In this document: one piece after another, positions 18,295 through 27,588 of the stretch | Position numbering within the stretch: position 1 is the stretch's first letter | How the letters are laid out: each line of letters begins with the position of its first letter | Source: Taibaiella chishuiensis | GTDB lineage: Bacteria; Bacteroidota; Bacteroidia; Chitinophagales; Chitinophagaceae | Length of the DNA: 64,000 bases | Direction of reading: 5' to 3' | Assembly (NCBI RefSeq): GCF_003014535.1 | Contig: NZ_PYGD01000001.1 | Location: forward strand, 62,001 to 126,000 | Notes under the pieces: generated by a model | What the model was told of the DNA's origin: nothing | The model's input: only the letters and a program-made list of their open reading frames with translations | Database searches by the model: none | Program-made: the position numbers and the translations under genes

Positions 18295-19641
18295 ATGAAA
18301 CGGTTAATTTTCGCAGGCCTTGTAATGGCGCTGTTTTCCGGAAATACTGTTTTTGCCCAAAGCAATAATAGCTATTCGGACGACATCTATTACAACGGTT
18401 CCCAGGCTGAAAGGGACGCCAAGGCTGATGCCAAGAAAGAAAAGAAACAGCGGCAGGCACAGGGCCAGGAGGAGCAGTACAACAGCTCTACCGGCGATGG
18501 TTATGCCGATAACAATTACGACGGTAACGCCCGTGTATATAACAACAGCTATAACACCGAGGACGATTCCTACATAGACTACGACGACGACTCCTACACG
18601 AGCCGCATGCGTCGCTTCTACTATCCCATGAACAATGTGGGCTACTGGGGCGGTGTATACAGCCCCTTCTGGTCTGATCCGTTCTATACCAATCCTTACT
18701 ACGGCTGGGGTGGCTGGTATACACCAGGCTTCAGCGTGGGTATAGGCTTCGGTAGCGGCTTTGGCTGGGGCGGTGGCCCTTACTGGAATAACTGCTGGGG
18801 TATGAATACCTGGTTTGGTTATGGCGGTTTCGGCTCCTGGTACTCTCCCTACTTCGGTGGCTTTGGCGGCTGGGGTGGTGGCCTGGGTTACGGCAGCGGC
18901 TACTGGAATGGTTACTATGCAGGATTCTATGACGGCCGTTACGGCGGCGGTGGTATCTATAATCCCGTAAGGAGCGTAAACTACGGTCCGCGTACCAGCA
19001 GTGTAGGTCTTACTTCGGTAGGCGCTTATGGCCGCAACGCCCGTATGAACACTATAGATCGTAGCTCCAATATGGTACAGCCTTTCCGGAGCAGCGCCAA
19101 TGGCACCGGCGGCCGTGCAATAGAATTGCAAAACGGCGACCGCGGATCATTCCGCAGCAGCAATGGTAACAATGCCCGTAGCGGGGAAATGCAGAGCGTA
19201 AACGATCGTAACGGCAATTTCAGGACTGCCACCGACAACGGTACACGCAGTAATGCAATTAACCTCGACCGTTCGAATACCCGTGTATTTGAAGACAACG
19301 GCAGGGGCGCCCGCAACATGCAGGTTAATCCTGATGCTTCCGGCGTACAGCAGTCGAACCGCAGCAGGGGTGGTTTCTTTAACTTTGGCAGGAGCAACAA
19401 CAATGTTAACTCCGATCGCGGCTTCCAGCGCAGCGAGTCCAATGGTTTCTCCCAACCTTCGCGTGGCAACTTCGAGCGTAGCGCACCACAGCCATCACGC
19501 AGTTTCTCTAATCCTACCCCAAGCCGTAGCTTCGGTAATGGCGGCGGATTCAGCAGCCCAAGTCCAAGCCGCAGCAGTGGCGGATTTAGCGGCGGCGGCG
19601 GCGGTGGTGTACGGAGCGGCGGCGGCGGACGTGGCCGTTAA
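18295..19641 (+). CDS. Secreted low-complexity protein rich in Gly, Tyr, Trp, Asn and Arg
   Basis: A 448-residue exported protein that I cannot assign to a named family. Residues 1-21 are a signal peptide (MKRLIFAGLVMALFSGNTVFA). About 25-105 is polar, with a Lys-rich patch and many Asn/Asp/Tyr. About 105-225 is extreme: Gly, Trp, Tyr, Phe and Ser only (GWGGGPYWNNCWGMNTWFGY is typical). About 225-448 is rich in Asn, Arg, Ser and Gly and ends RSGGGGRGR. There are almost no Cys or catalytic-looking motifs, which suggests a structural, matrix or aggregation role outside the cell. Its stop is followed at once by a strong terminator, so it is monocistronic. It is divergent from proS with overlapping promoters. 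Confidence 0.75.
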   Translation: MKRLIFAGLVMALFSGNTVFAQSNNSYSDDIYYNGSQAERDAKADAKKEKKQRQAQGQEEQYNSSTGDGYADNNYDGNARVYNNSYNTEDDSYIDYDDDSYTSRMRRFYYPMNNVGYWGGVYSPFWSDPFYTNPYYGWGGWYTPGFSVGIGFGSGFGWGGGPYWNNCWGMNTWFGYGGFGSWYSPYFGGFGGWGGGLGYGSGYWNGYYAGFYDGRYGGGGIYNPVRSVNYGPRTSSVGLTSVGAYGRNARMNTIDRSSNMVQPFRSSANGTGGRAIELQNGDRGSFRSSNGNNARSGEMQSVNDRNGNFRTATDNGTRSNAINLDRSNTRVFEDNGRGARNMQVNPDASGVQQSNRSRGGFFNFGRSNNNVNSDRGFQRSESNGFSQPSRGNFERSAPQPSRSFSNPTPSRSFGNGGGFSSPSPSRSSGGFSGGGGGGVRSGGGGRGR

Positions 19642-19672
19642 GCGCAACACCTTAATATAAACAATAAGAATA

Positions 19673-19714
19673 ACATAACAAAAGCCCTGCCTTCCGGCGG
19701 GGCTTTTGTTATGT
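19673..19714 (+). terminator. Intrinsic terminator of the 18295-19641 gene
   Basis: A perfect 15-bp inverted repeat (ACATAACAAAAGCCC with GGGCTTTTGTTATGT) encloses a 12-base GC-rich loop. Confidence 0.85.
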
Positions 19715-19828
19715 ATTAAACCTACCTGCCGCCTGCGGTTTTTATACCCTGCACCAGGCGGCCGGCCAGGGTATTTTCAGGCCTGGTTGCTTGTATGTTA
19801 GCGCATTAGCGAAGTAGTTTTATTAAAA

Positions 19829-19890
19829 ATATTCACAACAGTTATTATTAACATACGTAGTATAAAAATGCCCCGGTTTTATCCACAACA
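19829..19890 (+). promoter_or_regulatory. DnaA-box-like direct repeats in the 348-base gap upstream of nrdJ
   Basis: The gap 19642-19989 holds a terminator and then no open frame. ATTCACAACA at 19831 and ATCCACAACA at 19881 are direct repeats exactly 50 bases apart. The second is part of TTATCCACA (19879-19887), a perfect match to the DnaA box TTATNCACA; the first (ATATTCACA) has one mismatch. A weak -7-like TAACTTCG lies at about 19930-19937. No cobalamin riboswitch core was recognised. Confidence 0.4.
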
Positions 19891-19989
19891 ATGTGGAAAT
19901 TGCCTGCTATTTTCTGTGCCCCGGGCACGCTAACTTCGTAAGACATCAACTCACCTTTTCCGTATTTACGTTTTCTAAACTTCCTGCAT

Positions 19990-22900
19990 ATGAGTACAAC
20001 TCCATCCGACAATAAGGGTTTGGCTTTCCAGAGACATTATACCCGCGAAGGCGTCAGTGTTTTCGACCTTTTCGAATATGACCTGCGGACTTCCGTGATC
20101 CGGAATCCCAATGGCGAAAAAGTTTTCGAAATGACCGATGTAGAGGTACCCCGCCACTGGTCGCAAATTGCGACCGACATCCTGGCCCAGAAATACTTCC
20201 GCAAAGCTGGTGTGCCGCAGGCTGACGGCAGTACCGGCCGTGAAACATCGATCCGGCAGGTCGCCAACCGGCTGGCCGACTGCTGGCGCAGCTGGGGGCT
20301 CCGGTACGGTTATTTTGCTTCAGATGCCGACGCAGAGGTATTCTACGACGAGCTTGTGTACAGCATCCTGGCGCAAAGCTGCGCTCCCAATTCCCCGCAA
20401 TGGTTCAATACCGGCCTGTACAATAGTTATGGCATTAACGGAAAGGCCCAGGGCCACTATTATGTAGACCCCGTTACCGGTAACCTGGAGCGGTCGCAGA
20501 ATGCCTACGAGCGCCCGCAACCCCATGCCTGCTTTATACTGAGTGTAGAAGACGACCTGGTGAACGAAGGCGGCATTATGGATCTCTGGACGCGTGAGGC
20601 GCGTATCTTTAAATACGGTAGCGGTGTGGGTACCAATTACTCCAATATCCGTGCCGATGGCGAAAAACTGAGCGGCGGCGGCACGTCCAGCGGTTTAATG
20701 AGTTTCCTGAAGATCGGCGACCGGGCGGCGGGAGCCATCAAAAGCGGCGGCACCACCCGCAGGGCGGCCAAAATGGTCTGCCTCGACCTCGACCACCCCG
20801 AGGTGATCGACTTTATCGACTGGAAAGTGGAAGAAGAGAAAAAAGTAGCCGCGCTGATCGCCGCCGGTTATGCCTCCGACTACGAAGGCGAGGCTTACCG
20901 CACCGTGTCCGGCCAGAACTCCAATAACTCGGTACGGATCCCCAACGAATTTTTCCGCAGGCTGATCCATAACGAAGACTGGACACTGACGGCCCGTACC
21001 GATGGCCGCGTAATGCGCAGCATGCCCGCCAAAGAGGTATGGGAGAAAATAGCCTATGCGGCCTGGCGCTGTGCCGACCCGGGCACCCAATACAATACCA
21101 CCATCAACGAATGGCATACCTGTCCTGAGGGTGGCGAGATCAGGGCTTCCAATCCCTGCAGCGAATACATGTTCCTGGATAATACGGCCTGCAACCTGGC
21201 TTCGCTCAACCTGCGCCGTTTCTTCGACGATGCCAGCGGCGTTTTCGACGTAGCAGGTTTTGAGTATATGGTACGCCTGTGGACCGTAGTGCTGGAGATC
21301 TCGGTGCTGATGGCCCAGTTCCCCTCCCCCGAGGTGGCCCAGCTCAGCTACGATTACCGTACCCTTGGCCTGGGATATGCCAACCTGGGCTCGATGCTGA
21401 TGGTAAGCGGTATCGCTTACGACAGCGACGAGGCGCGGGCTATTGCCGGCGCCATTACCGCCATTATGAACGGCGTAGCGTATAAGACATCGGCAGAGAT
21501 GGCCCGGCACCTGGGCCCCTTTGCCCGTTATGAGGCCAACAAACAGCATATGCTGCGCGTAATGCGCAACCACCGTGCGGCAGCCTACGATGCCGGCGAG
21601 GCCTACGAAAACCTCAGCATCAAACCCATGGGCATCAACGCGCGTTATTGCCCCGATTACCTGCTCAAAGCCGCCACCAGGGCCTGGGACGACGCGGTGC
21701 AAATGGGCGAGCAATACGGCTACCGCAATGCGCAGGCTACGGTAATAGCGCCTACCGGTACCATAGGCCTGGTTATGGACTGCGATACCACCGGCATCGA
21801 ACCCGACTTCGCCCTGGTAAAGTTCAAAAAATTATCGGGCGGCGGTTATTTCAAGATCATCAACCAATCGATCCCTACAGCCCTGCAACAACTGGGGTAT
21901 AGCGCCGAAGCCTCTGACGCGATCGTAAAATATGCCAAAGGCCATGGCTCGTTTGCCGGCGCGCCCTTTATCAACCACCAGTCGCTGAGCGAAAAAGGCT
22001 TTATAGCCGAAGAGCTGAAAAAGCTGGATGCCGCCGTGGAAAGCGCTTTCGAGATAGGCTTTGTGTTTAACGCCTATACCCTGGGCGAAGAATGCCTGCA
22101 ACGCCTGGGCTTCGAACCGGCCGTGTACTATGCCCCCGACTTCCAGTTGCTGGAAGCGCTCGGCTTTACCGAAGACGAGATCGACGCCGCGAACGATTAC
22201 GTATGCGGCACCATGACGATAGAAGGCGCACCACACCTGAAAGAAGAGCACCTTGCCGTATTCGATTGCGCCAATAAATGCGGCAAAAAAGGCGAGCGGT
22301 ATATTCATGCCCATGGCCATATCCGCATGATGGCGGCCACGCAGCCATTTATCAGCGGGGCCATATCCAAAACCATTAACCTGCCTAACGAAGCCTCGAT
22401 CGACGAGATCAAGGACTGCTACTTCCTGAGCTGGGAGCTGGGCATCAAAGCCTGCGCGCTGTACCGCGACGGCTCTAAACTGAGCCAGCCGCTGAGCAAT
22501 AAAAGCGACAAAAAGCAAAAGGACAATGCCCCGGAAGCTGCGCCGGCAGAGGCGGCCGCCGCAGTAGATGTAGGCAAGCTTACGGTAGAGGAATTGCTGG
22601 AAGAGGTAAACAAACGGGTACAGGCCAGTCCCGACACCCAACTCAAGCGGCAGCTGTCGCGTATTGTAGAGCGCAAAACGCTGCCGGCCAAACGACGGGG
22701 TTATACCTATAAAGCCAAGGTAGGCGGCCAACCCCTGTTTCTCCGTACCGGCGAATACGGCGATGGTACCCTGGGCGAGATCTTTATCGATATGGCCAAG
22801 GAGGGCGCCACCATGCGCAGCCTGCTCAACAGCTTTGCCATAGCGGTTTCTGTGGGTATGCAATACGGGGTGCCCCTGGAGGAGTATGTCGACAAGTTTA

Positions 22901-23286
22901 TCTTTACCCGCTTCGAACCCAGCGGCATCGTAGAACATCCGAATATTAAAACAGCCACATCGGTACTCGACTTCGTGTTCCGGGCGCTGGCCTACGAATA
23001 CCTGGACCGCGACGACCTGGTGCATGTGGTAGACGAAGACCGGGTACGGCAGGCCGACAACGATGCGCAGCAACAACTATCGCAGATCCGGATAACGGCG
23101 CCGAAACCTGTGGTACCCGCCAGGGTACGCGTGGCGCCACAAGCGGCAGCGGTAAGCGCCGAGACCAAAAAGCTGATGGGCACCAGCGCCGATGCGCCGG
23201 CCTGCAGCAATTGCGGCAATATTACCCTGCGCAATGGCACCTGTTATATGTGTCCCAACTGCGGCACCACCACCGGTTGTAGTTAA
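19990..23286 (+). CDS. nrdJ: Vitamin B12-dependent (class II) ribonucleoside-diphosphate reductase
   Basis: A 1098-residue cytoplasmic enzyme reducing ribonucleotides to deoxyribonucleotides with adenosylcobalamin as radical source, without needing oxygen. Near the N-terminus it has AQSCAPNSPQWFNTGLY and PHACFILSVEDDL, holding one of the redox Cys. FKYGSGVGTNYSNIR and GGGTSSGLMSFL follow. The catalytic loop is ASNPCSEYMFLDNTACNLAS (about residue 390), with the thiyl-radical Cys and Glu. A phosphate-binding stretch AQATVIAPTGTIGLVMDCDT is near residue 580. The C-terminus carries a zinc-ribbon-like Cys cluster (CSNC, CYMCPNC, GCS), the swinging thiol tail of this subclass. The linker at about 835-860 is Ala/Glu/Lys-rich. 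It stands alone between two terminators. Confidence 0.95.
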   Translation: MSTTPSDNKGLAFQRHYTREGVSVFDLFEYDLRTSVIRNPNGEKVFEMTDVEVPRHWSQIATDILAQKYFRKAGVPQADGSTGRETSIRQVANRLADCWRSWGLRYGYFASDADAEVFYDELVYSILAQSCAPNSPQWFNTGLYNSYGINGKAQGHYYVDPVTGNLERSQNAYERPQPHACFILSVEDDLVNEGGIMDLWTREARIFKYGSGVGTNYSNIRADGEKLSGGGTSSGLMSFLKIGDRAAGAIKSGGTTRRAAKMVCLDLDHPEVIDFIDWKVEEEKKVAALIAAGYASDYEGEAYRTVSGQNSNNSVRIPNEFFRRLIHNEDWTLTARTDGRVMRSMPAKEVWEKIAYAAWRCADPGTQYNTTINEWHTCPEGGEIRASNPCSEYMFLDNTACNLASLNLRRFFDDASGVFDVAGFEYMVRLWTVVLEISVLMAQFPSPEVAQLSYDYRTLGLGYANLGSMLMVSGIAYDSDEARAIAGAITAIMNGVAYKTSAEMARHLGPFARYEANKQHMLRVMRNHRAAAYDAGEAYENLSIKPMGINARYCPDYLLKAATRAWDDAVQMGEQYGYRNAQATVIAPTGTIGLVMDCDTTGIEPDFALVKFKKLSGGGYFKIINQSIPTALQQLGYSAEASDAIVKYAKGHGSFAGAPFINHQSLSEKGFIAEELKKLDAAVESAFEIGFVFNAYTLGEECLQRLGFEPAVYYAPDFQLLEALGFTEDEIDAANDYVCGTMTIEGAPHLKEEHLAVFDCANKCGKKGERYIHAHGHIRMMAATQPFISGAISKTINLPNEASIDEIKDCYFLSWELGIKACALYRDGSKLSQPLSNKSDKKQKDNAPEAAPAEAAAAVDVGKLTVEELLEEVNKRVQASPDTQLKRQLSRIVERKTLPAKRRGYTYKAKVGGQPLFLRTGEYGDGTLGEIFIDMAKEGATMRSLLNSFAIAVSVGMQYGVPLEEYVDKFIFTRFEPSGIVEHPNIKTATSVLDFVFRALAYEYLDRDDLVHVVDEDRVRQADNDAQQQLSQIRITAPKPVVPARVRVAPQAAAVSAETKKLMGTSADAPACSNCGNITLRNGTCYMCPNCGTTTGCS

Positions 23287-23303
23287 TATACAGCCTGCAT
23301 AAC

Positions 23304-23335
23304 ACAGGGGCGGCATCTCCTGATGCCGCCCCTGT
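23304..23335. terminator. Bidirectional terminator between nrdJ and the cytochrome lipoprotein gene
   Basis: A 13-bp perfect inverted repeat (ACAGGGGCGGCAT with ATGCCGCCCCTGT, 6-base loop) lies between two convergent genes. The T run is weak on both sides. Confidence 0.7.
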
Positions 23336-23360
23336 CCTGTCTTTCAACCTTTTTAAAATC

Positions 23361-24884
23361 CTAAAATGCATTACCTGCCGCATTCGGATAAGCAGCAGGA
23401 TCATAAGGCAGGCAATCGCAGCGCTGGCCTTTGGGTTTGAGCTGCTCTATTGCTTTTAACTGCGCTTCGATACGCTGAAGGGTATCTATGTTTTTTGCAG
23501 GGGCCACCGTCACCGAGAGGTCCTGCAGATCCATATAATCGATCATCTGTTTCATGTTTTCCCGGCTTGCAGGCGCAGGTACGAGCTGCAGCTCATTGTT
23601 TTTTGCAGTAGTAAAAGCCGTCCTGCCAAAGAGGATCTGCCCGTCCTTTTCAGTAAAGGCAAGCACATAGGCCTGTTTACCCAGGGGCAGGGATAATTGC
23701 CCGTCGTCGGTGTAAAAGCCGTATACCTTGTCTTCACCCTTCAACAGGCCACCATCTACGCACACTTTTGCCGAAGGGATGACCAGCCAGATATTGGTAT
23801 GCCCGGTATGAACGCCGGCAAGGCTTACTTTGAGATTGGCGGGTTCGAAGCCAGGCAGGTTCATGGCAAAGGCATCGATATTGTACCAGCCAAAGGTAGT
23901 GATGGTAAAGCTATATTGTACGCTATTGGCCCTTTTGGGCGCTACCAGGTTTTCCGGTGCATCGAAGGGATGGGTACCGGTATCCAGGAACACATGTTTC
24001 ATATCCGGTCCATTATCCTCAATTTGTGCATTGCGCCGCCGTTCCAGCGCCGCCCGGGCATTATAATAAGCCCGGCAGCTGTCGAGCCCTGCAGCCACAT
24101 CGGGATAATCGGCGGGATTAAGATTCTTGCTGACCTGGTCGAGATAGCGGAACATATCATCCAACTCCTCATGCGTCAAAGCGGGGAAAGCGGTCATTGC
24201 CGTTTTGTTCCACTTGTTATAGATGCAATTAGCCAGGGGATCGCCCGATGCAATCATTGCTGCGCTGTTATAGATAAACCCGAGGGTCCACTCCTTGCTG
24301 CGACGCTGCGACAAGAACACCAAGGGCGGCCCCGTAGCATCTTTGGTAGGGTGATGGCAGGGCGCACAATTGGTGTTAAAGACCATTTTCCCGCGGGCCA
24401 GGCGATCGATCAGCGGCTGGTCAGGGATCAGCGGCTGCGGGTCGGTCCAGTTGATCATACTGTCCTTATCCCATTCGCCGCGAAACAGTTTCATATCCGC
24501 TTCATAATTGTTCGAAGGCAGCGATACGCCAACAGGTTGCACGATCTCCGCATCGCCATCGGCCGCCTGTATCGAGATCATACCGCCACTGCTCAGCAAC
24601 TTGCCATTGCTGCGGGTATGCAGCCCGGCAAGCATGATCTCCGAAGCATCGTAAGCTTCTTTTATCGCAAGCCGCACCTGGCTGCTTTTTCCTTTGATCG
24701 CCCCTTTCGGTATACGGATCACCGCGCCCCGGGCCGTGGTCAGCAGGGTATCGCGGTTGGTATCGATCGTAAAGTAAGTGGCAGGCAGGTTGCCCGTATT
24801 AAAGTACTGCAGCAGCAATTCGCCCTGGTCGTTACAGGACAGGAGCAGGCAACAGCAAAGCAGCCACAACAGGGACTTGTTCAT
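23361..24884 (-). CDS. Lipoprotein with an ActA-like monoheme cytochrome c domain
   Basis: 507 residues from the ATG at 24884, which gives a lipoprotein signal (LLWLLCCCLLLSC, lipid Cys about 17). The frame runs 12 codons further up, into the end of the permease gene, so I reject that start. Residues about 45-125 look like the ZU5-like domain common in Bacteroidota lipoproteins (ARGAVIRIPKGAI, then IMLAGLHTRSNGKLLSSGGM). Residues about 165-250 are a cytochrome c domain with CAPCH at 173-177. It shares KDATGP, NSAA, IASGD and YNKWNKTAMTAFP with the N-terminal heme domain of ActA at 7734-9005. Residues about 300-500 are probably beta-rich and unassigned. It starts 10 bases after the permease stop, so the two are likely co-transcribed. 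Role inferred: periplasmic electron carrier or sensor. Confidence 0.7.
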   Translation of the reverse strand: MNKSLLWLLCCCLLLSCNDQGELLLQYFNTGNLPATYFTIDTNRDTLLTTARGAVIRIPKGAIKGKSSQVRLAIKEAYDASEIMLAGLHTRSNGKLLSSGGMISIQAADGDAEIVQPVGVSLPSNNYEADMKLFRGEWDKDSMINWTDPQPLIPDQPLIDRLARGKMVFNTNCAPCHHPTKDATGPPLVFLSQRRSKEWTLGFIYNSAAMIASGDPLANCIYNKWNKTAMTAFPALTHEELDDMFRYLDQVSKNLNPADYPDVAAGLDSCRAYYNARAALERRRNAQIEDNGPDMKHVFLDTGTHPFDAPENLVAPKRANSVQYSFTITTFGWYNIDAFAMNLPGFEPANLKVSLAGVHTGHTNIWLVIPSAKVCVDGGLLKGEDKVYGFYTDDGQLSLPLGKQAYVLAFTEKDGQILFGRTAFTTAKNNELQLVPAPASRENMKQMIDYMDLQDLSVTVAPAKNIDTLQRIEAQLKAIEQLKPKGQRCDCLPYDPAAYPNAAGNAF

Positions 24885-24894
24885 ATCGGTTGTT

Positions 24895-26601
24895 TTAAGG
24901 CATCTTATTCCCGGGCGCATTCAGCTTGCTTTTGCGGTAGCCATACAGGAAGTAGACGATCAGCCCGATACCCAGCCAGATCAGGAAACGCAGCCAGTTG
25001 GTGTGGCTTTCCTGCGCCATCAGGTAAAAACAGCTGATCAGCCCCAGTACAGGGATCAGGGAAAACTTGCGGAGAAAGGTATAAACACCCAGGATCAAAG
25101 CCACAACCCAGAAGATAGCCATAGGAAATCCTTCGTGGGTAAAGATAAACCGGAAATGATCCGGGGCTTTAAACACCGTAAGCACAACGCTGGCGGCCAG
25201 CAACAGGGGATAGATGTACCGCCCGTTGATATAAGGCACCCTGAACTTACTGTCGGGCCGCTGCGGCTGCTGTTGCAGCACCAATACGCCACCGCAAACC
25301 AGCACAAAGGCAAACAGGGTACCGATGCTCGTTAAGGCCAGCACCACATCCAGGTTAAGGAACAAGGCAGGGATAGCGACTACGCAACCGGTGAGTATGG
25401 TAGAGAAGGATGGCGTACCATACTTCGGGTGAATTTTGGAAAATATCTTCGGCAGCAGGCCGTCGCGGCTCATGCTCATCCAGATACGGGGCTGCCCCAA
25501 CTGGAATACCAGCAGTACGCCCGCCGTGGCGATAATGGCGCTGCCCGCTACGATACCGGATATGACTTTAAGTCCGCGTGCATCGAAAACCATGGCCAGC
25601 GGATCGCCCACATTCAGCTTGGTATAATGTACCATACCTGTCAGTACCAGGGCCAGGGCCACATACAATACGGTACAGATGATCAGCGAATAGATCATGC
25701 CCCGGGGCAGGTCGCGCTGCGGGTTTTTACATTCCTCCGCCGTGGTCGAAATGGCATCGAAACCGATATAGGCAAAGAAGACGGCCGACACACCTTTCAT
25801 GATCCCGCCAAAGCCCGTGGGCGTAAAGGGCGACCAGTTGTCGGGATTTACATAATAAGCGCCGACCACGATCACCACAAAGATGATAGCCAGTTTAACG
25901 CCCACCATAATGTTGTTGGCCGTACGCGACTCCCGGATGCCCACAAATACCACATAGGTGATCAGCGCTACGATAAGCAAGGCCGGCAGATCGATGATGA
26001 GGTGCAAACCCATAAACACCGGGGCCTGTAGCCATGCGTTATACCGCGACAGATCGGTAGGGTCCATACCGGTAAGACCGGCGCCGCCGGCCAGCAGGGC
26101 CTGCACTTTTTCGAAACCGCTATGCGCCGTGGCATAGTCCATCGTAAGCCAGTCGGCCATATGCATCCCCGCTTTATCCAGCAGGTTGGTAAAGTAATCA
26201 CTCCAGGAAATGGCCACGGCTATATTGCCGATGGCATACTCCATCAGCAGGTCCCAGCCTATGATCCAGGCAAATATCTCGCCGAAGGCTACATACGAAT
26301 ACGTATAAGCGCTACCGGCCACCGGCACGGTAGAGGCAAATTCGGCATAACACAGGGCTGCAAAGCCACAGGCAATCGCCGTAAAAATATAGAGAAAGAT
26401 CACGCCCGGGCCGCCGTCGTAAGAGGCCTTGCCGATACTGCTGAAAATACCAGCCCCGATCACCGCGGCAACGCCCAGGGCGGTCAGGTCTTTTACCCCA
26501 AGCACCTTTTTCAGGCCCGCGCCGTGTCCATCCCCGAGTCCATCTTCGGCATCTTTAAGTATGGTTGCAATAGACTTCTTCCTAAATAAAGAATTACTCA
26601 T
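24895..26601 (-). CDS. APC-family amino acid permease (cationic amino acid transporter type)
   Basis: A 568-residue inner-membrane transporter with about 12-14 helices. The N-terminal motif GVKDLTALGVAAVIGAGIFSSIG is the classic helix-1 signature of the APC superfamily. Helix 3 follows with YCYAEFASTVPVAGSAYTYS-like sequence, and helix 6 with AVFFAYIGFDAISTTAEECKNPQRDLPRG, typical of the YfnA/CAT branch. An unusually long loop lies between helices 4 and 5 (about residues 140-190). The C-terminal end has extra helices and a basic tail. The substrate cannot be read from sequence, but CAT-like proteins usually take cationic or neutral amino acids. The cytochrome lipoprotein gene follows after 10 bases. 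Confidence 0.88.
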   Translation of the reverse strand: MSNSLFRKKSIATILKDAEDGLGDGHGAGLKKVLGVKDLTALGVAAVIGAGIFSSIGKASYDGGPGVIFLYIFTAIACGFAALCYAEFASTVPVAGSAYTYSYVAFGEIFAWIIGWDLLMEYAIGNIAVAISWSDYFTNLLDKAGMHMADWLTMDYATAHSGFEKVQALLAGGAGLTGMDPTDLSRYNAWLQAPVFMGLHLIIDLPALLIVALITYVVFVGIRESRTANNIMVGVKLAIIFVVIVVGAYYVNPDNWSPFTPTGFGGIMKGVSAVFFAYIGFDAISTTAEECKNPQRDLPRGMIYSLIICTVLYVALALVLTGMVHYTKLNVGDPLAMVFDARGLKVISGIVAGSAIIATAGVLLVFQLGQPRIWMSMSRDGLLPKIFSKIHPKYGTPSFSTILTGCVVAIPALFLNLDVVLALTSIGTLFAFVLVCGGVLVLQQQPQRPDSKFRVPYINGRYIYPLLLAASVVLTVFKAPDHFRFIFTHEGFPMAIFWVVALILGVYTFLRKFSLIPVLGLISCFYLMAQESHTNWLRFLIWLGIGLIVYFLYGYRKSKLNAPGNKMP

Positions 26602-26706
26602 GAAATGGAATGAATTAGGGGTTAAAAGTAAAAAAGATGCATCATTAAAAAAACAAATTACATTTTAATACAGCCGCGGAACCGCTGTAGTGGCGCTCAG
26701 GGCCAA

Positions 26707-26738
26707 TAAAAAAGCAGCTGTATTGTCTACAGCTGCTT
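26707..26738 (-). terminator. Intrinsic terminator of the 26766-27569 gene
   Basis: An 11-bp inverted repeat (AAGCAGCTGTA with TACAGCTGCTT, 5-base loop) is followed on minus by a T run. Confidence 0.85.
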
Positions 26739-26765
26739 GTACCATGCACCGAAAATAGCGAAAGA

Positions 26766-27569
26766 TTATTTTTTCCAGATCTTAAACGAACAGCCCGGGC
26801 CATTGCGTTCGACCAGTTCAACCATATAAACACCCTGCGCATACCCATGCATGGGCACTTTAAATACATTCTGGCTTACGTCGGCCTTGTACAGCACCCT
26901 GCCGTTCATATCGTATATCCGTATAGCATGGATCTTCTGGCTGTTGACCGTTACTTCCATCACATCTTCTACAGGATTCGGATAGAGGATCGCACAATCG
27001 AGGAAGAGGTCCAGGTAAACGGTAGCGATATTGGTAGGCCTTCCTTCCACATCGGTAATCATATAAGTAAACTTATCGGAGCCGATAACGGTAGGCGACG
27101 GTTTATACGTCACGATACCATTCACCGCCGATACGATCGTACCGATCGTCGGGGGGCTCATGATTACGAAAGTGCTCTTATCAAAAGGCGCACATTTCGG
27201 ATCGTCGTTAAGCAACACATCTATAACCGCGTTTTTACCCAGGGGCACCGTTACATGATCGTCGTTGGCCCTGGAGGTTTCGATATAGATCCTGATATCG
27301 CCCGACTGGTCGAAGCAGGCTTTACCATCGCCTTTGAACACACGTACGAAATAAATGCCCCCCTGGTAGGAGATCAGGGTATCCTTATTGGCCCCCGGTA
27401 TGGCCGTATTATTCCGGTACCATTGGAAGCTGTCGGCCCCGGTGGCTGTAGCCGTCATGGTTGCCGTATCCCCGACGCACATCGTCGCCTCCTTATCGGG
27501 TGTGCTTTGTGCAAAGCACCACACCCCTCCGGAGCACAACAATACCAGTATCAGGATCAGTTTACGCAT
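26766..27569 (-). CDS. Secreted Ig-like protein with T9SS type A C-terminal domain
   Basis: A 267-residue exported protein. The signal peptide is MRKLILILVLLCSGGVWCFAQ. Residues about 28-90 are an Ig-like domain (MCVGDTATMTATATGADSFQWYRN). Residues about 105-180 resemble a cadherin-like/VCBS-type domain (DVLLNDDPKC ... GSDKFTYMITDVEG). The C-terminal 80 residues (LYPNPVEDVMEVTVNSQK ... YDMNGRVLYKADVS ... GVYMVELVERN) are the type A T9SS sorting domain, though the tail GCSFKIWKK is slightly unusual. Of the three neighbouring Ig-like genes on this strand (26766-30767) it alone has a recognisable sorting domain. Function unknown; surface attachment is likely. Confidence 0.82.
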   Translation of the reverse strand: MRKLILILVLLCSGGVWCFAQSTPDKEATMCVGDTATMTATATGADSFQWYRNNTAIPGANKDTLISYQGGIYFVRVFKGDGKACFDQSGDIRIYIETSRANDDHVTVPLGKNAVIDVLLNDDPKCAPFDKSTFVIMSPPTIGTIVSAVNGIVTYKPSPTVIGSDKFTYMITDVEGRPTNIATVYLDLFLDCAILYPNPVEDVMEVTVNSQKIHAIRIYDMNGRVLYKADVSQNVFKVPMHGYAQGVYMVELVERNGPGCSFKIWKK

Positions 27570-27588
27570 GAGTAACAGCAGTAAGTTA

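Noticed and set aside
19642-19989. Cobalamin riboswitch upstream of the B12-dependent reductase
   Set aside because: The gap is long enough, but I found no recognisable B12 box or riboswitch core; only a terminator and DnaA-like repeats.
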